From contig OY986968.1 of the NCBI GenBank assembly GCA_963920575.1, forward strand, positions 21,520,129 through 21,584,128: a stretch of 64,000 nucleotides of DNA, in the 5' to 3' direction. Positions 56,058 through 64,000 of this stretch are shown in pieces (the first letter of the stretch is position 1; each line of letters starts with the position of its first letter). Position numbers and translations under genes: made by a program. The stretch is from Narthecium ossifragum (Eukaryota; Streptophyta; Magnoliopsida; Dioscoreales; Nartheciaceae). The notes under the pieces are model-generated. The model worked only from the letters and a program-made list of their open reading frames with translations, searched no databases and was not told the DNA's origin.

Positions 56058-59000
56058 CTATGTGGGCTTTAGACCCATCCCCCTCGATGATTCTAGAATA
56101 AAGGTCCTTGAAAGGCCTTTAGTCAACTGATCGGCTAGATTTTCCGATCTCACAAAGTTTAATTTGATCACATTTCCTAGCATGTTTTTAACAGACTTGT
56201 ATCTCATGAGCATATGCCTATCCATTTTTCTATTGGTGTTCACTTGATTCACTAATTCTATAGTAGCTTGTGAATCACAATGTAATGATATAGTCGGAAA
56301 TGGCTTATGCATGAATGGTAGATCTGTCAATAGATCTTTAAGCCATCTGGCTTCTATGCATGCAGTGTCAAGTGCAATCAATTCTGATTCCATAGTAATT
56401 CAAGCTATCACAGTTTGTTTTCTTGAACTCCAAGAACGGCAGCAGCTCCAAGAAGGACATATCCTGAGGTGGACTTCACATCTACGGAATCTTTGACCCA
56501 ATTGGCATCACAATATCCTTCTAAGCCTCCTGGATATCCTGTCTATACTAAGGATGAATCAATGGTGCTTATAAGATAGCGGAATATCCTAGACAAAGCA
56601 ACCCAATGCTCTTTACTAGGATTGCTTGTGTACCTACTTAATCTACCACAGCATAGGAAATATCAAGTCTGGCATGATCTGCCACATACCTTAAAGATCC
56701 TATCTGTTGAGCATACTCAGGTTGACGCACAGGATCACCTAAGTTCTTGAAAAGTTTGGAACTATAATCATAGGAGTAACTACATGTTTAAGATTAGAAT
56801 ATTTGAACTTATCAAGCATCTTGCAAATGAAATGAGAAAGGCTCAAAACAATCGAATCATTATTCCTAATAAGTGTCATTCCTAGGATGACTTCAGCTTG
56901 ACCCAAATCCTTCATATCAAAGTTACTTGAAAGATAACTTTTAACTTCATTAACCAAATCCATCAATGAACCAAAAATCAAAATATCATCGACATACAAA
57001 CATAAAAACAAGATACCATCCAAAAAAGGTTTATAATACAAACATTTATCAAAATCATTATTTTGTAAACCAAACGAGGAAATAACTTTATTAAATTTCA
57101 AACGCTATTGTTTAGGGGCCTGCTTTAAGCCACACAAGGATTTAACTAATTTGCAAACCTTGTTTTCTTGGCCCTTTACTACAAATTCTTCGGGTTGATC
57201 AATATAAATCTCTTCGTCTAAATCTCCGTTCAAAAAGGCGGTCTTAACATCCATATGGTGGATGAAAAGCTTATGAATCGATGCTAAAGCAATCAAAATC
57301 CGCAAAGTAGTAAAGCTACTAACTGGCACATACGTATCAAAATATTCAAAACTTTCTTTTGAAAAAATCCTTTAGCTACTAATCTAGCTTTGAATCTATC
57401 AACGGAACCATCAGGTTTAATTTTCCATTTAAAGATCCATTTGCAACCAATTGTTTTAAAACCATAAGGCAAATCTGTTAAAATCCAAGTTTTATTTTGT
57501 TGAATGCTATCAAACTCACTTTGAATAGCTTCCTTCCAAAAAGGAGCATCTACAGAAGACATGGCTTCTGCATAAGTGGAAGGATCACCTTCTACAGAAA
57601 ACACGTGGAAATCATCACCAAAATCTTTTTGAAATCTAACTCTTTTGCTTCTTCTCAATTCAGGTTCTGGGTCAGACACTCGGGGAGCAAGAGAAGAAGA
57701 AGAAGGAGAAGGATCAGTACTAGACTGTCTCGGAATAGGAGATCTAAAAGGAAAGGTATTCTCGAAGTAAGTTGCATCTCTGACTTCAATCATAGTGTTG
57801 TTAGAGATGCCGCTTACATCAGAGTTGATCACTAGAAGCTTATTGGCATTGCTCCCTTGAGCATAGCCAACAAAGACAACATCTATGGTTTTAGGTCCTA
57901 ACTTCCTATGCTTAGGCTAAGAAATGCTAACCTTAGCTAGACACCCCCACACTTTAAGAAAGTTAAAGTTAGGTGCCCTTTCTTTCCAAAGTTCATATGG
58001 GGTCTTATCTTCATTCTTGAATGGAACTCTATTAAGAATGAAGCAAGCAGTCAAGAGAGCCTCACCCCACAGGTTTTCAGCTAGACCAGAATTTATTAAC
58101 AAGGCGTTAACCATGTCCATAAGAGTTCTATTCTTTCCTTCAGCCACTCCATTGGACTGAGGGGAATAAGGAGCAGTGACTTCATGTACAATGCCATGCT
58201 CCTAGCAGAAGAGGGTCATGGAGGAAGAGGTGTACTCACCACCTCGATCAGATCTAAGGATCTTGATCTTACGATCATGTTGGTTTTCTACTTCAGCCTT
58301 GTAGACTGAGAATCTATCTAGGACCTCGTCTTTGGTCTTAAGAAGATAACAATAGCATAATCTAGAGAAGTCATCTATGAAGGTAACAAAGTACCGGTTG
58401 TCACCTCTGGTTGGATTTCTACAAGAATCACATACATCGCTATGAATAAGCTCTAATAAAATGGAATCTCTCTTTACGCTTTTGAAAGGCTTCTTTGTTT
58501 GCTTTGATTCCACACAAATTTCACACTTGGATTTTAGGTCCAAGTTAGATTTTGGAATCAAGCTCAAATGTATCATGCGTCTCATCTTATCTAGGTGTAC
58601 ATGTCCTAGACGTGCATGCCACGTAGGTGAATCACATATATTTAGAACAATGTTGGATGAGGATGAAAATGCACTTTCATTAACATTTGTTTGTACATTC
58701 AGTTTGAACAAGCCTTCAAAAAGATAACATTTTCCAATAAAAAGCTTTCCTTTGGAGATTACAACCTTGTTAGATTCTAGTACAATCTTGTAGCATCTCT
58801 GGACAAAGAGAGAGCCGCTAACTAAGTTTTTTCTAATCCCTGGCACGAACAACACATCATGGAGAGATAGTAGCTTCTTTGAGGTCATCCTCAGGTCCAC
58901 TCGCCCTCGACCCATCGCCTGTGCTGAAGAATCGTTGCCTAAGGTCACGCTTCCTCCACTTGAGTTCTGAAAGGTGGAGAAACATGAATGATCGTTACAC

Positions 59001-59104
59001 AAATGTACATTTTCTCCTGAATCAAACCACCAATCTAAACTGGTAAATGTAGTTAGGTTGATAAAAGGTCTAGACTGGAAGGATGGATCCTCAGCTTCAA
59101 TCAC
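56058..59104 (-). pseudogene. Copia element III protease, integrase, RT and RNase H, decayed (minus)
   Basis: From 59104 downward the minus strand reads: a protease region (WWFDSGENVHLCNDHSCF, with GE for the usual active-site residues), GIRKNLVSGSLF, integrase zinc motif (WHARLGHVHLDKM, CEICVESKQTK), core (HSDVCD, FVTFIDDFSRLCYCY, RSDRGGEYTSS, SPQSNGVAEGKNRTL). RT follows (CKWIFKWKIKPDGSVDRFKA, MDVKTAFLNGDLDEEIYIDQ, YVDDILIFGSLMD), then RNase H (ESELIALDTACIEARWLKDL, KYVKNML-like end). Stops near 58202, 57918 and 57109 and a frameshift near 57370 disable it. The stretch 56400-56740 between RT and RNase H is heavily stopped. Confidence 0.9.
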
Positions 59105-59969
59105 ATGAGCTTGAGGCTTGGGGGCTCCTGGCTTATATGGTTATGTTCTCTTGAAGTAGCAGTCTTTTTCGAGATGGTTGGATCTCCCGCAAATGAAGCA
59201 GAACTTACCTTTGGACTCCTGGCTTTGGGTCTTTGGGTGGTTCTGGGTGATCTTAAAATTGTTTGGTTTGGGTTTCATTTTTTACTTGGATTTGTGGTTT
59301 TGGTTTGCGGACTTTTGGGTCACATTGACTTTGGCTTGGAAGGGTTTGACTCTAGGGTTTTGGCCCTATGTTGGTCTTCTATCCTAATAGAGTTGAGAAC
59401 TTGGCTAAAGTCATGTCTCCTTGTTTATGGATCAAGTATTTCACAAAACCTGTCCAAGAAGGGGGAAGTTCATCTACCATGATGAATCTAAGAAAGGTAG
59501 AGGCATTGAACCGATCAATGCTAGCATCGTCAAGTCCATATTCGAACTCAAGGGTTTCCCAAAGCTCTCTGGCACTCCCTATCTCTAGGTAGACATCATA
59601 AATTGAGTCTACCAAAGCACTAAGACTCCTACCTCTACATTGGTAGTCAAGTTCTTCGGAGGTCCTGTACAAGGGATGTCCAGTTTATGACCTAATAGAG
59701 TTAGACCCTGGAGTATACCCAGGTACATGGGATGTGGAGGCTATAACAAAAGGCTCCTGGATGGCTGACCACAACCCTAAAGAGGTAAGCCAGAATTTCA
59801 TATGACTTTGCCACCTCCTAAAAAAAGTACCATCAAACTTTTCAGGTTTTAATCCTAACTCGTCCCTATGGGCAAAAAAAGAAAGCATGGAGTTTATAAG
59901 GTCGAAGAGCTTGTTCAAAGTAACTGAAATATACAAATAAAACGCCATGAATAATGGTTCTATGTTCAT
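59105..59969 (-). pseudogene. Copia element III gag, broken (minus)
   Basis: From 59969 it reads LGLKPEKFDGTFFRRWQSHM, then SLSALVDSIYDVYLEIGSAR, ELWETLEFEYGLDDASIDRF, and a fused LPPSWTGFVKYLIHKQGDM. Compared with usual gags, about 40 residues between FIMVDE and LPPSW are missing, which looks like an internal deletion. The zinc knuckle CFICGRSNHLEKDC lies near 59157-59203. A stop near 59685 separates the first block. Confidence 0.82.
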
Positions 59970-60490
59970 GAAACTAATGCTGAGATGAGACTATGCAATG
60001 CAAAATATGGCTAGGGACCAAAATGCCATCATGTTGTTATGCATGGTTCTAATGGCAAATTTCAGTTCTTTGAATATAAAAGGAACTAGAGTTGAAAGTT
60101 AAAATTTCAGTTAGTAAGGGGTATATATGCAAATGTCATATACCAAGACAATAAACCAGATCATAAAATCAAAGTTATCAACAACAGATACTTTGATTAG
60201 AGAATCGTGATGGGCTCTAAAGGGTGCTAATGTGATCTATATATAATTGGATGAGGATCAAAGGGGTTTTAAATTAAAACTATTATGTCAATTGGATCAA
60301 TTTAATGTGGCAAATTAAAATCAACATGAAGGAGATAAAGATCGATGTTAGCATATAAATGATTTCTAGATATGGCAGCAATGCTTATCTCAGAAGGTGG
60401 AGAATAAACCGAGACTACCAAAATAAACTAATAGAATATTCCAAATCTAATTATATGCTTGCAGTTTAAACGAATCTCCGACTTTTAGAT
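59970..60490 (-). other. Leader of copia element III
   Basis: AT-rich untranslated sequence between the 5' LTR and gag on the minus strand. A standard initiator-Met primer-binding site next to the LTR is not recognisable. Confidence 0.6.
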
Positions 60491-61034
60491 TGTTGGTGAA
60501 TCTAGGTGTTAAATAGCTTGGTTTATTTTTATTTTTTTTCAGATCAGGGAAAGCAAATTAAAACACTGATTAAAACATGTCATGCAATAGTAAATCTAGC
60601 ATGGGAGGCACGTGCGAGAAATCACTGCCTTAAAAATTGGAGATGCCCCTCGTGCGGAGTTGATCGCCGTCCGATCTCCAAAGTACAACCTGACGGCCTG
60701 ATCTCGTTGTTAGCACGATCCGACGAGAACACACTATGAACCATCACTCGTCCCGTTGATTTTGTTGAAAGGCTTTGAAAGAGAGTTTTGTAGGTTTAGA
60801 AGTAGAGAAGAAAGAAGAAGATTGTCTGTAGAGAGAACTTTCTCTATACAGAACTCTCAGGAAGAAGAAAGAAGATTTAAAGCACAATAAAGGAGGGTAT
60901 GTGGCATGCTGTCATATGTAGAAACCTCCTCTCCGCATAGCAACCTTGGCAATAAAGCTATGCCAAGTGTCAAAAAGCAATAGTGACATCAAAGGTGCAT
61001 TTAAAACCTTTTTTTTAATACCATCTTAACAACA
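60491..61034 (-). mobile_element. 5' LTR of copia element III (minus)
   Basis: It starts (minus) TGTTGTTAAGATGG and ends GATTCACCAACA, 544 bp. With 54906-55447 it bounds a 6.1 kb element. Confidence 0.9.
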
Positions 61035-61367
61035 AATTCTTCACCAACACAAAAAGAATAGATAATTAATGTTTACACCAAAGCAAGCAAACTTATTAAA
61101 TGGTACACCACCATCATTAGTTTTAATGTATAAACACCATTTTAAAGTAGTTTTGGACAATTTATGGTTGGTTATGCATTTTTGATGACCCTTTTGCCCC
61201 CATGATGACTCAAACCCTAATCCCAACTCTAACTTAATCGCTGCCCTCCCCCATCCCTCTCCCCCTCCTCTCATTCCTGTCCCTCTCACCCTCCTATCGC
61301 CCCCCTCCCTCTCATTCCCGTCCCCCTCAGCCTCCTATCGTCCCCCTCCCCCTCCTCTCTTTCTCAC
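61035..61367. other. Non-coding, CT-rich
   Basis: Repeats of 'ccctcctatcg' and 'cccctcccctc' appear near 61250-61355. No gene is seen. Confidence 0.35.
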
Positions 61368-61511
61368 CAACATGGGCCCCGTCGGGATCTCCCTGTTGAT
61401 GGATCTGGTGGAAGAGGGAGAAGATCGAGGAGATCTCATCAACATGGGCCCCGTCAGGATCTCCATGTTGATGGATCTGGTGGAAGAGGGAGAAGATCGA
61501 GGAGAGCGTGG
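61368..61511. repeat. 72-bp tandem duplication
   Basis: The phrase 'caacatgggccccgtc' starts each copy, at 61369 and 61441. Copies differ at about five bases. The period is a multiple of three, but no protein domain is visible on either strand. Confidence 0.85.
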
Positions 61512-61589
61512 AGAGGGAGGAGTCCACATCGAGGAGAGGGTGGAAAGTGTGGAAGCACACATCATAGAGGGGAGAGAGAGAGAGTGGGT

Positions 61590-61780
61590 AGGGGTGAGCA
61601 GAACTGAACCAAACCCGAAGATCCAAACCGAACCGAATTAGTTCGGTCCATTCGGTTCGGTTTTTCGGTTCGGTTTTTCGGTTCGGTTCGGTTCTGGCAT
61701 GTATGAAAAGTTCAAGTTTCGGTTTGGGTTCGGTTCTTTAAAACAAATTCGATTCGGTTCGGGTGAGAATCGAAGAACCG
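61590..61780. repeat. GGTTCGGTTTTTC short tandem repeat
   Basis: It is introduced by 'taggggtgagcagaactgaa', then several turns of 'ttcggttcggtttttcggtt'. This layout recurs in plant non-autonomous hAT-type elements, but no second terminus was found. Confidence 0.5.
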
Positions 61781-62171
61781 AACTTTTTATATATCTATTG
61801 ATTTATGGTCTAACCCGATCAGCATTCAACCGGTCTAACTAACTCAATTCAGTCTCCAATCCTCCCTCCCAACTCCAAAGTCTCAAATCTCACGATGCCC
61901 TAAGCCTAAACGCCGCCGCCTCACTCCTGGCTCTCTCTCTTGATCTCTTCCTCGACCTCGTGGCAGGCCGCTCGTCGTCCGCCTGCGGCCCGCCCTCGTC
62001 GCCGTCCGTCGCCGTCCGCTTGCGGCTCACCCTCGTCACTTAACCCATCTTCCTCCCCCCATTCCTTTCTCCCCCGAGCCTGCGATAGCTTCCCCCTTCT
62101 CCTCCCTCACTCGTGACCCAGCCGGCTTCTCCCTCTTCGCCGGAGCCCCTTCACATCATCGCCGGCCACCG
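61781..62171. other. Non-coding GC-rich interval before the terminal LTR
   Basis: Looks like a degraded 5' gene flank (gccgccgcctcactcctggc). No coding frame is supported. Confidence 0.3.
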
Positions 62172-63749
62172 TGATAAGACTTGAAAAGTGCACAAAACAC
62201 CCTTGTAATTTGGCTTTGTTGGGCCCCGAGCAAGGCTGTATTGACTACTTTTCTCCCATTTCAGGTATAACAGGGCTTGCTACGAGTTAGATCAACTTTG
62301 GGGCTAAAACAATGTATTTTGACGCTTTTTGGCAAGCCAGATCGATCGGACTCAACAGGAGCGATCGATCCAACTCAACCAGCGATGGGACAATGAATAA
62401 CAGCCAGATCGATCGGACCCGGCATGACGGATCGATCCAGCACGGGACTTAGCATAACAATATGTGCACGATCGATCCGACTCCAATGCCCCGATCGATC
62501 CGGCTCGGGCGTTACTAGCAATTAAAAGAGCCAGATCGATCCAACTCCAGGGAGGGATCGATCCAGCTCGGGCGTCAACAGCGAGTAAAGGAACCAGATC
62601 GATCCGACTCCAAAAGACGGATCGATCCGACGCGGCCAGAGGATGAGATCGACTGCTCAGATCAAATCTGTGGGAGGTTGCTTCTAGGGCTATAAGTAGT
62701 CATTGTTTAGGGATTTTTAGGGGGGCTTTTTCCAGACGTTTTTGGAGAGAGTTTTTCCTATCTTTTCCATCTTTTCTTCGACGATTCTTTGGAGGAGATC
62801 CATGGCGAGAGGAGATCATCAACTTCCATCGATGGATCAACCTTTGAAGATGAGTAACTAAAACCCTAACCATGGGATTCTTATGATGTAACTAGGGTTT
62901 TTACTAGGGATTTCTTAGATCTAGGGTTTATATACACGATTATTTGGTTTTTATGGATTGATTATATTTTCCTATATCTTGGTGTTGTTTTCTTGCTTGA
63001 TGTATGAATCGTTCTTGCTTGCACTTGATTCTAGGGCTTGTGTATGCTAGGGCTTGGATTAGATTCTTCCAAATAAGAGGATCATGCTAGTCCCATGACA
63101 TCTCGGATGAAATCTTCTTCGTGATTAGGGATTTTATAGTGCTAGTCCCACTATAGTAGTGCTAGTCCCACTACATTCCAACCCTAATCCTTCATGCATC
63201 TTATTTTTGTAGATTCGGCCATCGAGATGCTAAGTCATCTCGATCGTACACCTTAATCCATATCTCTGCTAGTAGTTGCGATGAATTCATCTGAGTAGGA
63301 GGGTTCATTAGCAGTGAACGTAACTAATCATTCGGTCACTGAACTTAATTAATTGTTCTTGCCGACAAGGAATCCTAAACAGAACTTGTCGAGTGATAAG
63401 GAGAACTAGCCATTCCTTTATCAACTTTTAGGAAGCCATTCATCGTGTTTGCATGCCCTGATCTTAGGATGACTTGAAAAATTCTTAGTTACTGATTAAG
63501 AATCCTGTGGTCCTTCCTCTCATATTCATAAATCATTTAGTATAAGTTTAGTTTAATTTCAGCTTGTAATCTTTTCTCAACTCATTAGTAGGAAATTTGC
63601 TACGTGTTCGATTTCAATCCCTTAAATCCCTGTGGACTCGACTCGGACTCTCCACTATCTACTAGTTTTTAGTAGTTAAAGTAGAGCACTGGAATATTTT
63701 GTAATTTTGGTCAGACTTGTTAAGCCACGACACTTTTCAAGTCGTATCA
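62172..63749 (+). mobile_element. 5' LTR of a Ty3 Athila/Tat-type retrotransposon
   Basis: It starts TGATAAGACTTGAAAAGTG and ends CACTTTTCAAGTCGTATCA, 19-nt inverted termini with one mismatch. The 1578-bp unit holds a GATCGATC array (62340-62627), a TATA box (ctataagtag, 62690-62699) and a long leader part. A primer-binding site follows directly, so this is the 5' LTR of a longer element that leaves the window. The leader phrases around 62730 (gacgtttttggag) resemble those in the solo LTRs at 6290 and 8423. Confidence 0.93.
62340..62627 (+). promoter_or_regulatory. GATCGATC paired array, five pairs at exactly 23-nt pitch
   Basis: In all five pairs the second GATCGATC starts 23 nt after the first by hand count. 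Both members are followed by CGGAC, CCAAC or CCGAC, so the pairs are direct repeats. The array ends 63 nt before the TATA box. Confidence 0.7.
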
Positions 63750-63755
63750 AAATTT

Positions 63756-63773
63756 TGGCGCCGTTGCCGAGGA
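63756..63773 (+). other. Primer-binding site (tRNA-Asp type)
   Basis: TGGCGCCGTTGCCGAGGA follows the LTR after six bases. It matches the primer-binding site typical of plant Athila and Tat elements with one difference from the usual ...CCGGGGA. Confidence 0.88.
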
Positions 63774-64000
63774 TTTTTACGGTGTTTTGAGTTGTTTACT
63801 TAGTATAGTTTCTTGCTTATCAGTTATTTATTATATAAAAGACCAAAAATAGTTTTCGTGTTAATATTTCCATATCTTTTTGCGATCAGTAGGTGAAGAA
63901 CAAAGCGGCATCCTTCCGAACGGCGAAGGAGCGAGCGCCAACAACACGTCATCGAGATTGCACTGTTTGTATTTCTAAATCTTGGATAATCTTTATGATG
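63774..64000 (+). other. Leader of the Athila/Tat-type element, cut by the window end
   Basis: Untranslated sequence after the primer-binding site. The gag start is not reached. Confidence 0.6.

Noticed and set aside
61335..61641. Frames across the 72-bp duplication on both strands
   Set aside because: Repetition keeps several frames open at once; composition is low-complexity and no domain is seen.

Overview
This window is plant nuclear DNA: spliced genes with GT-AG introns, Ty1/copia and Ty3 LTR retrotransposons, LINE, SINE, MITE-like and Helitron-like pieces, and plant-only families (U-box/ARM ligase, FAR1 domain, wall-associated-kinase extracellular domain). The GC-rich intronless U-box gene would suit a monocot, but the species cannot be fixed from the sequence. 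Two genes look functional: a PUB17-like U-box E3 ligase (25159-27300, +) and the DNA polymerase delta subunit POLD3 (30232-35244, -, eight exons). They converge on a 2.9 kb intergenic stretch. Almost everything else is transposon or gene wreckage.

Layout: 1-1088 is the tail of a Ty3-type LTR. 1089-12638 is an old SIRE-like copia element (integrase, RT, RNase H, an extra env-position ORF, 3' LTR) split by three solo LTRs. 13447-14120 is a LINE RNase H fragment. 14156-14345 is a truncated small heat-shock gene. 15114-23371 is a DTW-domain pseudogene broken by a solo LTR that holds a second solo LTR that holds a third. 23790-24680 carries a LINE-like RNase H fragment and a broken WAK-type gene. 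25159-35244 is the genic island. 35774-38913 has a small Helitron-like element and a captured, mutated aconitase piece. 38914-41386 is another solo LTR. 42586-51170 is a second copia element with both LTRs, a SINE and a solo LTR inside. 51786-52907 is a minus-strand LTR. 53967-54391 is a FAR1 pseudogene. 54906-61034 is a third, minus-strand copia element with both LTRs. 62172 to the window end is the 5' LTR, primer-binding site and leader of a Ty3 Athila/Tat-type element.

The most unusual signal is a set of palindromic-core arrays (GATCGATC or GGTCGACC) in LTRs of different families. Sites lie at nearly fixed pitch (mostly 21-23 nt, or 12 nt), and in at least six LTRs an array sits just upstream of a TATA box. 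A second strong signal is eight solo LTRs, seven with perfect or near-perfect 5-bp target duplications. The inserts can be removed on paper to recover the order of events.
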